NCBI RefSeq assembly: GCF_932276165.1
Contig: NC_063998.1
Coordinates: 10,552,501-10,616,500 of the forward strand
Direction: 5' to 3'
From: Plutella xylostella
Taxonomy: Eukaryota > Arthropoda > Insecta > Lepidoptera > Plutellidae
DNA length: 64,000 nucleotides
How positions within the stretch are numbered: the stretch's first letter is position 1; every line of letters begins with the position of its first letter. The notes beneath the pieces were generated by a model. The model saw nothing but the letters and a program-made list of their open reading frames with translations. It did no database searches and had not been told where the DNA came from. The position numbers were made by a program, and so were the translations under genes. This document shows positions 18,732 through 30,645 of this stretch, in pieces.

Positions 18732-19404
18732 CCCCCGCAGTATTTGGTCGTCTTTGCGCAGTAGGTCTCAAGAATGTGTTTTGTTATTCGTGGTGACGTT
18801 GAAAGTGAGTTTGTAAAACTGACTGGTATTTTTGTTGGTGTATTGGTGGAATGACATTTTCATTATCAGGAATGTGTGGATCCTGTTCGACAACGAAATT
18901 ATCTCCATATTGAAGTTTTATTGGAAGGACTAAAATGGTTTGTGAAAAGAGCAATATTGATGTAGTTGACATATCATTTTTCTATGGTTTTATTGAGATC
19001 GAAAGGCGACCAAATAATATCAAAAACAATGTGTAAAATATGTACAAATAATAAAATAAGTATTTATCACAATAATTGTGTTAGCATATCAATTAAATTA
19101 TAAAGTACCCAAATACTAAGTAGACTATAGTAAAATTTGTAAAAATTGATAATAATTAGGTGGAGTAAAGCTATCACAATAAGTTCTTATCAATATCAAG
19201 GTACTTACTACTTTAATTTACTTTAAATGTATCTATAAGATTACAGAATTCTAAACATTTTTTAAATAGTTAATACACCCGTCGAAATAATTAAAAATCT
19301 ATTGTGTCTGGTTTAACATGGGTCAGCGGAAATTAAAATTGTGTTTTATGTAGTCTTAGGAATAATGAATTTTGAAATCCTTGTTAATAAATAATACAAA
19401 CATA
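18732..19404 (+). other. Probable Dop2R 3' UTR, start
   Basis: AT-rich DNA directly after the stop, with an AATAAAATAAG stretch near 19050 that could serve for polyadenylation. The 3' UTR end is not determined. No ORF is seen. Confidence 0.45.
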
Positions 19405-20166
19405 CAGGGTTATTTGCAAGTAGACCTGATCCTTTCAGGAGTGATAGAGGAAGGCATTTCCAGTCGATTATACCCTATAATGCATTATCCGAAAATTAAC
19501 CATTTCTAAGATATTTAGGGTGTCTTGCATAACAAAGTTAAATAAAATTAAATAGTTTGTCTTTCATCAATAAAATGTAATGTAATTCATCAGAAAAACT
19601 AACAAAATTAGCGCAATTTAAAGGTAAAAAGTGTGATGGTTTTCAGTCTTGTTCACTTTAGTATGGAAACCCCTGTTGAGTTTTCTCCGCCTTCTCTGAT
19701 TGTTTTGGCCATATCTTGGTGATACCTAAATCGATTTGATATTGAAATATCTCATTTAAAAGCTTATAAGTTGACAATGTTTTTAAGCTGAAGTGCACAA
19801 AAAAATGTTAAATGAAATTCTTTTTTAATTTGACTTATTTGTTTTTAAGTTTTGAATATTTTTTAAAAATGTTTATCTATTTTGAGGTATTGTGTCTAAT
19901 TTAAGTCGAATAATGCACATTTGATTATTTTAATTAGTTTATTAAGATGTTACTAATGCTAAACAAATAAAAAAAGTATTAAAATATGGCTAGTTTTTTT
20001 TATTTTCGGTTTTAAACATGAAATTTCGGCAAAAATTCAAAAAATCTTTAAATATTAAATATCTTTGAAATGGTTAAGTTTCGGATAATGCATTATAGGG
20101 TATAATCTACTAGAAATGCCTTCCTCTATCACCTACTGAAAGGATCAGGTCTACTTACCAACCCTG
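19405..20166. mobile_element. 762-bp TA-flanked element with ~100-bp inverted ends
   Basis: The ends read CAGGGTT...AACCCTG next to TA on both sides (19403-19404, 20167-20168). The inverted ends are alike for ~100 bases, sharing GTAGACCTGATCCTTT and ATAATGCATTATCC blocks. The interior is AT-rich with no transposase. This is a non-autonomous mariner-type element. Confidence 0.8.
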
Positions 20167-20168
20167 TA

Positions 20169-21963
20169 TAATGCTTTTAGTGCTCAAATTCTGCTGTAGT
20201 TGGTAATTTTAGACCCTAATATAATATTTTTGAAACGTGATTTTAAGTTATATGATGATACTGATGATGCCAAACTATTATAAACTAAACGGTATCTGTT
20301 GTTACGGTTGTGATTATTTTATGGATCATAAAAGTATTATACGTATTCAATGATGTATAGGTTTATACAAGATTCGTTTCTGATGATTCTATTTAACTTC
20401 AGTTCAATTAAGAAATTTTATCAAAAAATTCCATGAAGCTGTGATTCTGCAAAAAAAGAGCTGGTATTGTGAACCTCAAAAGACAATTTAAATGAAACAA
20501 AGCAAAAACATCATTCTATGATCTTATATTTAAAATAACTCCATAACTAATCTTTCCGTCCATGTATATTGAATTAATTGTACCTAAATACATTCATACA
20601 TCCTACAATTCAAATTTCACACGTTACACTTAGAAATTTTGCAGTTTGTAATCACTAAATTTAGAAAGGAATCCACCGTACAATGTATAAAATAATAACT
20701 ACTTTATTAAAAATATTAATATCTCTCCATCTGACAGAAGCGTGGCTGTACTTTTTTATAAAGTGGCAGTTATTTAATATGTTTTAATTACTTTCAAATT
20801 CTCAAGCATATAATGCACTGCGTGATTTGATAAAGTAGATTAAAATTTAACAAAAATCGGCTAATTTCAAAGGCTTGCACCTAAAAATAATAAAGCGATG
20901 TCAATGCAATTTTGGTGAAGAATATCAAGTGTTGTTTTTTTATAAATTAATTATAAAATGGTTGTCTTAGACAGTTTTACTAAATAATTTAGAAAGTAGT
21001 AAGTAATTAAAGTACTCCTGTGCCATATTTTCTTGGTTTTAAATTGTTTGCTCATTATTGATATTATTAGAAACATTAAAATTTGAATTGTATAAAAAGA
21101 TAAGTATTTAATATACTTACGATACTATAAATATTTTTAAGTTAATGTAAAGATTATTGTAATTATTAAAATAATAATTCGGCGCTGTCTGTAGGCACAT
21201 AGACAAAAACACTTATGTATGCATGTAATTCTAAAATCGGGCTTAAAAATTAATGATACAAAAAGCTAGGCATTATTTGTAGTAAATATTGTATGTAATT
21301 AAGTGAGTCACATTTTAATGTTCAAAGTAACTTATATACTATGATTAGAATATTGTAACTAAGTTAGTATCTATTGAAACTACTATGCTATAATAATATA
21401 AAAGTTAAAGGATTGTATGGAATGTTGGTATTTAATATTGTAAATAAAATGAGGATATACCTATTAAGTACTTAAAGTATTAGTATGTATTAAGACTTAA
21501 AAACTATTTTCAGGCTGTTACTTTTTAGATATTATTTGTTTAGCTTTTAAATGTAATGAAATATTATGAATAATATTATGAAGTCAGCGGTGAATATAAA
21601 TCAGTTATGAAAAGTATAAAATTGTGAAGTGTTTTCAAAAGGATAAAAATATCCAGTGGTGACCTAGATTAACAATATACGAATAAGATGGCAATGATAT
21701 GTCACGTACAATAACATTGCAAAAAAAACTATCCACATTTTGTCGTTAAGTTCAAACTAATAACAACCACTGCCCCAATGAATAAAGTCACAAATCTTCT
21801 AACCAAATTAATTGAAAATAAGAGCTCACTTGGAAAGTGAGGTTTTATTTGCCGTTATGTTTCTTTTGCACGGACACTCAATCTTGTTCGTTTATTGTTT
21901 ATCAAAGCCATCATCATGATTGTATGAGGATATTGTGGTACCAAGAATGTACAGTCTACCCGC
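20169..21963. other. AT-rich intergenic DNA
   Basis: Poly(A)-signal-like words are frequent, and some of it may be extended 3' UTR of the receptor. No coding region is supported. Confidence 0.4.
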
Positions 21964-22114
21964 CAAATTCATTGAGCTATTTGACACTTTACAATAGGTT
22001 TAAAATTGACGGTGCATACAAATTTCAACTTTTTGACTGACGTAAAGAGTAGAAACTCGTTTGTTTCTAAAGTAAATTTTAACCTTGTTGTAAATTTACA
22101 GTATGTTCTATGAA
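21964..22114 (+). repeat. Dispersed ~150-bp repeat, copy 1
   Basis: Matches the reverse complement of 49175-49322 at roughly 80% by eye, with blocks TTGACACTTTACAATAGG, CAACTTTTTGACTGACGT and CCTTGTTGTAAATTTACA. Confidence 0.7.
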
Positions 22115-22234
22115 TTTGATGGTACACATTTAAAAATGATTAATAAACAGTCTGTGCCTGTTGCAAGTGTGGAAGGGTCCACCCGCGAAGCCTGCCGTCG
22201 AGCTTGCACAATAGAGTCAGTTTAACCACTTCTA

Positions 22235-22366
22235 CAGGGTGTTGCAAAAAGGGCATACTTACTAAGCCGAAACCAGCATGTGCAGCATGGTATATCTAAT
22301 CCCAAAACTGAAATCAGAATCATGCTGATTTTGGCTTAACTAGTATATCCTTTTTGCAACACCCTG
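22235..22366. mobile_element. 132-bp MITE, CAGGGTGTTGCAAAAA family
   Basis: TA-flanked, ends CAGGGTGTTGCAAAAAGGG and its complement. It is a shorter sibling of 35961-36218. Confidence 0.8.
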
Positions 22367-22879
22367 TATTCCTAAAAAAATGTGAATATGATGTACAATA
22401 CATTTGAAAACATCCTTGCAAGCATGACGGTAGATTAGACCGAGTGTGGACCATGTTTGATCGTGTGTGGCCACACTTTAAAGCCTTCAGAATAAAACTA
22501 AGCGTCCACCATTCGGCAACGGATGCATCTCATTCAGTATTGTTTGTATAGAAATTCACACAAATGCGTATACTTCATCAGTATTGCCAACGCTGTTACT
22601 CAATACATTTATAAAAATCCGTTTGTTCCGATACGATTAGGTGGACGCTTACTTATAGGTGTAATGTCCAAAGATATTATAATTATATGATATAGTAATG
22701 TACGTAGTTGCTGGTCGGCGGTTATGTTGCGTAGTTCTACGCGACACTTTTCTATGTACGGTAGTGTTTTATCTTTCTAAGCGAAGTTGTGACGATGATT
22801 TGAAATATATCATTCTGTTTTTAAACTTGACTTTTTTTACCTTTTTTCGGAAGCATATTATAATTACATCAATATGATG

Positions 22880-23130
22880 AAATGAAATGAAAATGAATGC
22901 AAAGAAACAGTTCCACTTACAAAATGCAGACACCAAATGTCCCAATTTTTCGAAAACATTTAATAGGAAATTTGAACAAAATATTTATATTTTTAATTGG
23001 TAGTATTCTAATTTCCGATGCGTCGTTAAATGTAATTTAAATAATGCAAAAGGCGTCATTAAGTTAGTTAAATCCGCTTAGGAGTAATTTGGTGATTTTC
23101 TGTATGGAACTTTTTCATTGCCCGTGAGTG
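22880..23130. mobile_element. MITE, CACTCGCGGGCAATGAAAAAG family
   Basis: Right end GGAACTTTTTCATTGCCCG then TGAGTG and TA; interior shared with 25024-25215, 25900-26155 and 34605-34810. Left end decayed. Confidence 0.6.
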
Positions 23131-23132
23131 TA

Positions 23133-25021
23133 TTGTCCTAAAATGCAAAAAATGTAAAATTGAAAGTAAAAGATACCATGAAGATACTCTATTGGTCTGA
23201 GTACTACAAATGACCTCCAGATGTGGTTAAAATAGCTAATACCATGTAATAAAATATTAAATTGGAACTCGTATATAAAAGTAAGTACTTACAGCGAAAA
23301 TACTGAACTTCATTACTTCTACCAGATTTACAGAACTATCTCTCTCGGGGATATGACCACTTGAAAATAGCTTAGCGTCGGGCACTCCCTTCCTTTTGGT
23401 TGCAGTTCTGTAAATCGAAAATCCGTTCAAGCGGGGTCACTCTACGAGTATATGACGAAAAACGAACAAGTGAGCTTGGGTGGCTTAATGGCTGGTCACC
23501 CCGTAGGTATTTCACGCATAATGGCCCACCTTAGAGGCTAAATGCGGAAAATCTGCTAGCCATGATAGATAGATAGATAGATAACGAAAAACGAAGCTTC
23601 AGAGCACTTGCGCGAGCCATGGCTCTATCTCCTTGTAGTAAACAGACCGATTACATGAAGCTATCGTTTTTTAGTTTATCCTCAGTATAGATAGAGTAAC
23701 CCTCCAGAGCATTGTGAGATGCGATCAGGCGTTCGACGATTCACCACTTTTAGTGTTGGCGCTTTATCTTTTTACAGTTATTCACTCCGTGAGTTCACAG
23801 TGCTGTGCCGTGCTGGGTAAAACTCCCGGTAAATAGATATAAAAAGGCTGTAATATAAGAACTTATGAAGAAATTTTATGACTACATCCTATAAACGCAA
23901 AATTTTGTAAGTATGGGTGGGTGTTTATACTTTTTCACGGGAAAACGGCCGAACCAAGTTGGATGTAAGTAAACGGGTAAATAGCTGGTAAGTACCTTGT
24001 AAGCATTGTAATAATATATAAGTAATCTACTTTTTTACGGGATTCAGATGGGAAAACTTTTTAAGGTGAAGCTCACAAGAAAAGCTAGTTTAAAGCACCG
24101 GAATTATCACGATTAAAGTTAACACATTGTCACACAAATATTGCAAAGCTGGCAAACATAAGCACACGTTCAATCGTTCATGTCGTTCATTGGTATATTG
24201 TGTCCACAATGTTCCGATGGCCCGCCCTCAGGAGCCCCGGGGCGCAGAGCAGTTAGCGCCAAGGAATATATAACACTGTTCTCAATTTATGAATATTGTG
24301 TGAAAGTTACGGGCCTATTCGGCGGACTGTGCGATTTGGGGAGACTATTCAGGTAAACGCCCACCTTTCGGCATTCAGTATTCTTTGTGCAAAAATTCAC
24401 ACAAGTGCGTGTACTTCATCGCCATGCCGACATCTTTTCTCCATACATTCATGAAAAAAATGGTACTATACGTACGATACCGACATTACCGACACGTGGA
24501 CTCTTATACCTTTATATTTATACCGATGATCAATAGTTGCTAGTTGGTAGTTCACAGGTTATCTACAAAAGTCCGTGAAATAATAAGTAATGATGTTTTC
24601 TCTTGTTCTAAACGTCCTACCGGCCCTGTATCTGCAGCAAGGAAAAAGTTCCAGTGACATAATTATGGAACGGCAATGACAAAGGAAACTTTTTCACTTT
24701 AATATTAAGTATGTTTATAAAGTATTTTGGTGTAGGGTGTAGTCACATTGTTTCACTAACACAATAATAATATGCTTGTCGACATTATGGTTTTGCCACC
24801 GCACCGTACAGAGTGGTCCACAGTCTGGTGCCAACTCGTGCTCAATATTAGCAAGTCTGTTAGCTTTAGAAATCTGCGAGGAGTTTGGAATATTCACTAC
24901 ACTGAAGCTGAAACTTGAGGTCTCAGTGCCAGAGCAGTTCGTCATCTTAATGAATACGTTAAATTAATGTATCACAGTTAATTTTCAACCTCTGGGACAA
25001 AATTACTAGTTCCATATAGTA
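23133..25021. other. Intergenic DNA, no gene
   Basis: Contains a short GATA repeat (about 23563-23583), scraps of a dispersed repeat with ACGAAAAACGAA, and no supportable gene or RNA. Confidence 0.4.
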
Positions 25022-25023
25022 TA

Positions 25024-25215
25024 CACTCGCGGGCAAATGAAAAGTTCCAGAGAAAATTGCACCAAATTACTCGTAAAAGAACATTTAACAGCGCATCAGA
25101 ATATGAATAACTGCAAACGTAAATATTTTGATCAAATTTTAAATAAAATGATTTTAAAAAATCGGTTCATTGGACGCCGGCATTTTGTAAGTGGAACGTT
25201 TTCATTACTCGGTAG
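25024..25215. mobile_element. MITE, CACTCGCGGGCAATGAAAAAG family, second copy
   Basis: Left end TA-CACTCGCGGGCAAATGAAAAG; right end GGAACGTTTTCATTACTCGG is decayed. Confidence 0.65.
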
Positions 25216-25899
25216 ATTTTTAGTACTGATCATTATTCCCCGTATAGAAATAGTGTTATGGTAAGGAAAGGGGGTGACTCAGGGGGTCAATCTGAACATC
25301 TGTTCTATTATTACATATTTATTTCACTCTTAATTTCCTTTATATTGTTATTTTTGTGAAAACTGAACGAAATAAGGGTACAGTAAGTATAAAGGTACTT
25401 AAGTAGCTATTTTAAATTGTTTCTGGAGATGCATCCTCGCAGCTGTAACAAAGCTGAACCCACTTACGGGGAAAATATGAAAAGAGATCTCGGAGGGTTA
25501 CTCTGTACTGGCGAAAAACGAGCGGCCGGGAGCTGTCGTGCAATCGGCACGTTTAGTACAACGAGATAGAGTCGGGGCTCAGGGGGCAACACTCCGAAAC
25601 ATAGTTTTACGTTATATAGAGTGACCCCCTCGTGTGGAGCGAAAATATTCCCATTTCCTGCAACCAGTTGCGCGTGATAACTGCAACTTGTGAAATAAAA
25701 TACCGGCCATTTTACCTGCACTTACATTTGAGATAGAGAAAATACTCTCGTTTCTCCGTAAAATATTCTTCCACTCGAAAAAGTACTGCGTACATTTTAT
25801 ACTCCCTAGTAGTAAAAAAAAATACGCTTAAAATGTTAAATTGTAATGTTATCTGCCGTTTATACAGCGAATTTAAGTATCAGCAGAGAATTATGTTTG
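25216..25899. other. Intergenic DNA
   Basis: Contains a repeat piece around 25550-25640 (CGAGATAGAG ... CGAAACATAGTTTTACG) that recurs at 36222-36290. No gene seen. Confidence 0.4.
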
Positions 25900-26155
25900 G
25901 AAAGATTTCGTCAAATGAGAATTTAGATCCTTTTAGTTTGTAACTGATAAACACAATCGCAATCAATGAAAAATTTTATCCTGTTTTTTTTAAATGTATT
26001 TTGTAATTTGAGCATAATATAAATTTTTGTAGTTGCTAATAATATTCAGATGCGCTGTTAAATGCACTTCAATATTTCAGATCCTTAAGCTTGCCTTTTC
26101 CTCTTAGCAGCTTTTGGTGCTTTTGTCACTGGAACTATTTCATTCCTCACGAGTG
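25900..26155. mobile_element. MITE, CACTCGCGGGCAATGAAAAAG family, third copy
   Basis: The right end GGAACTATTTCATTCC...GAGTG-TA and interior ATGCGCTGTTAAATG match siblings. The left limit is approximate. Confidence 0.5.
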
Positions 26156-26431
26156 TATTATTAACGACTAGGTACTTTATACATAAAGAGCATATCACTC
26201 CACTGAGGAGCAATGCCAAAATAATAGTAAGAAGGAATTTCGGCTCTCGCCAAATTATAATGACTAATATTCGACATTCCTCCTCGGCTCACATTCCCCC
26301 GGTGACTGCGGTTTTGTCTAAACGTTCCATAATACCTCATCATACCTACTGTTTAGGTAAGTTTAGTCTTATTCAACACATAGTTATAAGTAAACTTGTA
26401 TATAATTACTATATAGGACAATAATGACAAC

Positions 26432-26760
26432 TGGAAGGTGCAGTGGTTAGTGACTGAGAGGCTCCCGGGTTCGGTCCCCGGCTACCTCCAACCGGTCTGT
26501 CAAGCATCGTAATTATAGCAACAACACTTCCGTCTTAGAGGAAGGTTATACATTGCAGTGGACCATTTGCACATGTAATCAGCATGTGGAAAATACCAAT
26601 AAGAGTGGAGCAAAGATGAAGCCTCGCCATCCAGCGAGGGAACGCAGCCAGCCTTTTGGGCACCTTTCTCAGTGACGGTGACTATCTATAGTCTAATAGT
26701 TTTTAGGCAGGTCTATTTATAAGATGTGTTTATTGTTATTATTATGTTAATAAACTCCAT
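26432..26760 (+). mobile_element. tRNA-headed SINE (family C)
   Basis: The head has GTGCAGTGGTTAGTGAC (A-box region) and GGTTCGGTCCC (B box). It is followed by a body that may derive from a LINE and an A/T-rich end. It is not a tRNA gene: the cloverleaf cannot be completed and the sequence runs on into a repeat body. The 3' limit is approximate. Confidence 0.65.
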
Positions 26761-27631
26761 AATGAAAGTTGTGCTAATTATTCGTAAACTTAAATCATGT
26801 ATTTAGGTTACTTATAACAAACTTTAAAACTAAAACTATCATTAGTAAGACATCCAGCCTCGTCTAATGCCGCGATGAAAAGGATGTTATTATAATTTCA
26901 ATTCTGCTCCCTTGTTGCCTCTTCAATGGGTTAGGGATGATCCCTGAATGGGAGATGGATGAAAAGGAAATCCCCAGGCAGAAGTTAATACAGGCCACAA
27001 GTTGAATCTTTGTGCCGACACAATGCTGCTCGTATGTGAAGACTGTCGCCGAGGCTACTTTTCATTGTGGTACAAGTTAGAGGAGATAGAGGATTAGTTT
27101 CAGATTATTTCTTGGTACTTACTCGTACCTTGTTAATTTTATCAACTTACGGTCAGCTGCTAGCTATACACTTTAGTACCTTGTCAAACTACCTACATAA
27201 CGAACCGTCAATGTTTGAATAGGTAGTTTGTGAGTTTGACAAGGTACAAAAATGCACAGCTACTAATGCAGCTGGCTGTACAAGTGGATGAATTAAATTT
27301 TACTTTTTAGTAGACCGATGTGTTTCGTGGTAGAAAAACGGTGCATTAAAACGTTTTAGTAGTTATATGTATAGGCAGATACATAGTAACAAACTTTTTA
27401 ATATCCTATTTCGTACGCACCACATTTTACATCCCATGCGTTTTAATTTGGTATTTGGGTGGATTTCAACAAGTCCTAAAAAATCTTCATTTCCGTGGAC
27501 TTTTTTATCTTAAGGTTTTTTATATTAGAAAAACGCTTTTATTAAAGTTTTTGTTAATGTTAGTGTTCTTACTAAATGGGTAGCAGATAAGTTAAAAACT
27601 TAACGAGATACGGATGATTAAAAATTTCGTG
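26761..27631. other. Intergenic DNA
   Basis: A small hairpin-like repeat at about 27175-27246 (TACCTTGTCAAACTACCTA ... GTTTGACAAGGTAC). No gene. Confidence 0.4.
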
Positions 27632-27736
27632 CCACGGCGATGAAACATGCGTTCACGGCAATGAAACAAGCGTCCACGGCAATGAAACAAAGTCCCACGG
27701 CAATGAAACAAACTTCCACGGCAATGAAAGAACTGT
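27632..27736. repeat. Five-copy array with exact 21-bp period
   Basis: Units start at 27632, 27653, 27674, 27695 and 27716. The core is CCACGGCAATGAAACAA, followed by four variable bases. The same core, again with 21-bp spacing, recurs at 30450-30527. Confidence 0.9.
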
Positions 27737-28039
27737 ATACAATGGAAATTTAAGAATCAATCCACTGCAATTTTTAAAAAAGACTGTGAGGGAAACGCAA
27801 ACTTAGACAGGCATGTATGGCAGAAATATTGGAACGAAAGAAAGAACGACAGTATGTATAAAAAAATAAGTATATAGTATGGAATTCTCTAAGTAGCATT
27901 GTGGTGTCCGTAATGCGACGTATAAAACAAAATGTTTCATTTCACACTAATAACGTTTACAACATATAATAAACCTTACCTATAACATCTATATTTTTAT
28001 ATGGTATAATACCCAATGTGTATACTGTTCATTTTATGT

Positions 28040-28404
28040 AAAATTCATAAAATATACTATAATATGACATATATTCTCTGTGCTGAATTACACAACACCG
28101 GCAAAACACCTAGCACCAAAATATAAACATAGGCGTGTGCGGTTAGGTGCACATGTTGGTCAGCTAAGCGTCTCCCTACATAGCGCCAATAATAATAACG
28201 CAGTCAAAACTCCTTCCACCAAAACCTAAACATAGAGCGTCTCCCCATGTAGCCCTGCTTCGCTTTTGAACATGTGCACTTAACCGCTCCTCCTCGCTTT
28301 TCTCGTCATCGCACCTATCTTTAGGTTGTGGTGCTAGAGGTTCTGATGGTGTTGTGTAATTTAACACACATTATGTGATATGATAGAATATTTTATGAAC
28401 TTTA
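28040..28404. mobile_element. Foldback element with ~75-bp inverted arms
   Basis: Left arm 28040-28117 and right arm 28331-28404 are inverted copies, sharing TTACACAACACC and CTAGCACCA. A second inverted pair (GCGGTTAGGTGCACATGTT and near complement) lies inside. No coding content. Confidence 0.7.
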
Positions 28405-28454
28405 TGCTAAATCATAGTATATTTTAATTGGTATAATAATATGAAATGTACATG

Positions 28455-28736
28455 TTGTCATCATCAGCCTATAATCATCCAATGCTGGACATAGGCCTCT
28501 CCCAAGGAGCGCCACAACACTCGGTCCTCGGTCTTCCGAATCCAGCCACTACCGGCTACCTGCCTATACTTGCATATTTTGACAGATATGTTGGTTTAAA
28601 CCTTAGTCCTCTGACGTATAACTTCTTTTCTGATACCATCCATTAGAGAAACCCCAAGCATAGCTCTCTCCATAGCACGCTGAGTGACTTTAAATCGGTG
28701 GACCAGTCCCACCACCAGTGTCCAGGTCTCTGCACC
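28455..28736 (-). pseudogene. RTE-type LINE fragment, ORF2 C-terminal part
   Basis: On the - strand it encodes ETWTLVVGLVHRFKVTQRAM then ERAMLGVSLMDGIRKEV, the C-terminal region of RTE/BovB-like ORF2, and the 3' end GEAYVQHWMII. The element continues beyond the insertion at 28737-29451. Confidence 0.8.
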
Positions 28737-29451
28737 GGGTTCCCCTCATCTCGCCTAATCTTTATTATCCTAAACTCATTTCGCATAACTCGTAAGGTCT
28801 AAACTTTTTTGGTAGAATCATCACTTTGCCAACACTTATGTGGCATAAGACGCGTTTCGTCTAAAACTCTTTTGGCACAAACTTGAAACATCTAAGTCTC
28901 GTTTGCTCAAATTGTTCGTATTGGTATAATCTTGTTTCTCCTAATATTATCTTAATAAATACTATATTCAGTATGTTTTAAATGTACAAATTGTGGTAAT
29001 TTTCTCCTACATCCCGAAAATCACGATATTGAATGATCAAAATATCGAAAGTGAATGACCATTATAATTATTACAATCGCCATTAAACCCCATGGGATCG
29101 AAACCTAAAGGTAGGTGCGACGACGAGCAAAGCGGAGCGCAGCGAAGCGTTACCCACATAGCGGAAAATTAAATACCTAATGCAAAGCACTAGTTTGCAC
29201 TATATAGGGAGACGCTTCGTCAAAGTTAAAGCCAAATGAATATTAGTAGTTTTTATAAGCTATGCCATAGTATTGTTAGGCTATTTGAGATTTGACCATA
29301 CCGTTATTAGGCTAAATAAGATTATGCGAAATAACTTTTTACTAAACGAGATTTATGCCATACAATTTTCGGCGAAACGAGACTTTGACCAAACGTTACT
29401 ATGCAATACGAGATTAGGCAAATAAATCTTAGGCCAAAAAAGGTAGAACCC
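28737..29451. mobile_element. 715-bp element with inverted ~31-bp-period arrays and 8-bp target duplication
   Basis: It starts GGGTTC and ends GAACCC, flanked by TCTGCACC on both sides (28729-28736 and 29452-29459). Removing it with one duplication rejoins an RTE reading frame at GAETW, confirming the insertion limits. Inside, ~31-bp degenerate units with an AAACGAGATTT-like core (steps of 31, 30, 31, 31 near 29287-29412) run near the right end. The inverse-oriented series lies at 28750-28940. No transposase. Eight-base duplication fits a hAT-type mover. Confidence 0.8.
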
Positions 29452-29760
29452 TCTGCACCATGTCATAACTGGCAGGGCGCAATGGTTGAAGACTGTTGGA
29501 TGCGCCTTTCAGCCTCCTTGTCGAAGTTGCTTCTGCCTAGCCGAATAAGACTATTCGGCTAGGCACGCTGAGGCAGACGCCTCAGGTAGTCATATTATTG
29601 CACAACTTCGATAGTTGTCTCACGAACGATCACCGGCTCCGGTTTTGTGTGAACATTCTACATGACTTTTGTCTTGCCCAAGTTCATACGGAGGCCTACA
29701 CGTTGTAAGCAGCATTAAGGCCACTTAGCATCCAGATGAGTTCCTGCAGAGATGTATGTT
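29452..29760 (-). pseudogene. RTE-type LINE fragment, continuation
   Basis: The - strand text contains NLGKTKVM-like coding near 29665-29690 and runs into LPVMT before the junction at 29459. It is the upstream part of the same copy as 28455-28736. A perfect 13-bp stem (GCCTAGCCGAATA, 29535-29547, with complement at 29552-29564) lies within it. Confidence 0.7.
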
Positions 29761-29762
29761 CT

Positions 29763-30116
29763 ATTATATTCTATTCTACTATCTGTGGGAGGTGTAAGTA
29801 CCTGCACCTGGCTCACTCGAATGGGACCTTTGTGCAATGTGCATATCCCCAAGGTCTAAGCTGCTGCCTTTCTAAGCTTGGACCATTTCCCATCACGCTG
29901 GTCCACAGCGAGTTGGTGGGTTCACATATTATCTAGATGTGCTAAATCTATAGGTAGATATGCAGGGTTCTTCACGATGTTTTCCTTCACCGTAAGAGCG
30001 ATGGTATACATTGTATTTAAATTCAAAGGAACACATTGGTACATGTCAGCGCCGGAATTCGCACCCGCATTATTGGAGTGGGAAGCGGGCGCTTACCCGA
30101 CTGAGCTACCACCGGT
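29763..30116 (-). mobile_element. SINE family A, full length
   Basis: Tail ATTCTATTCTA at the left, head with A box (CCCGACTGAGCTA complement) and B box region at the right. Closely similar to 9753-10081. Confidence 0.82.
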
Positions 30117-30449
30117 CTTATTTATACATAACGTTCATTATAATTATGTTGTGATTGTTATTATTAATGTAATATTATATATTTCGTTTTTATACATCGC
30201 GATACGCATCCGTTTTAAAGCACTGCAAAAAGAGGTAATTTGACTAGTTCTGTAGGTAATGTCAGTGATCGGTATTACCTGTATTACAGGTAAAAGATAT
30301 GTTACTTTGCCTAATCATTTATTATATGCGGGGACCTATTAATGGCATCAAGTAATTATTAAGTTGTGTTGTCTTGTTTTTAGTAAATGCTGTTGGTTCT
30401 CCATGAAAATGTTAAAATAAAAAAATAAAAAAAATAATAATCATACAAA

Positions 30450-30645
30450 CCACGGCGATGAAAACATAAGTCACGGAAATGAATAACCTGGCCACGGAAA
30501 TGAATAACATAACCACGGCAATGAATACAAATTATTTTACAAGACATGGCAATGAAATTTTTTTCATTGCCGTGGCTTTTTTTTCATTGCCATAGCAAAT
30601 ATTGGCCACGGAAGCCACGGAAATGAAAGCATGGCGATGAAAATC
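30450..30645. repeat. Second array of the 21-bp-phased motif, with inverted copies
   Basis: Direct copies start at 30450, 30471, 30492 and 30513 (steps of exactly 21). Further copies lie at ~30544, two inverted copies (TTTCATTGCC) at about 30561-30595, then decayed ones to 30645. Single copies follow at 30785, 30974 and 31170. Confidence 0.85.

Noticed and set aside
27632..27736. CRISPR-like pattern of short repeats and variable spacers
   Set aside because: Eukaryotic context, 21-bp total period and 4-base spacers; not a CRISPR array.
29878..30243. 121-codon frame
   Set aside because: Lies mostly in an antisense SINE; no protein feature.
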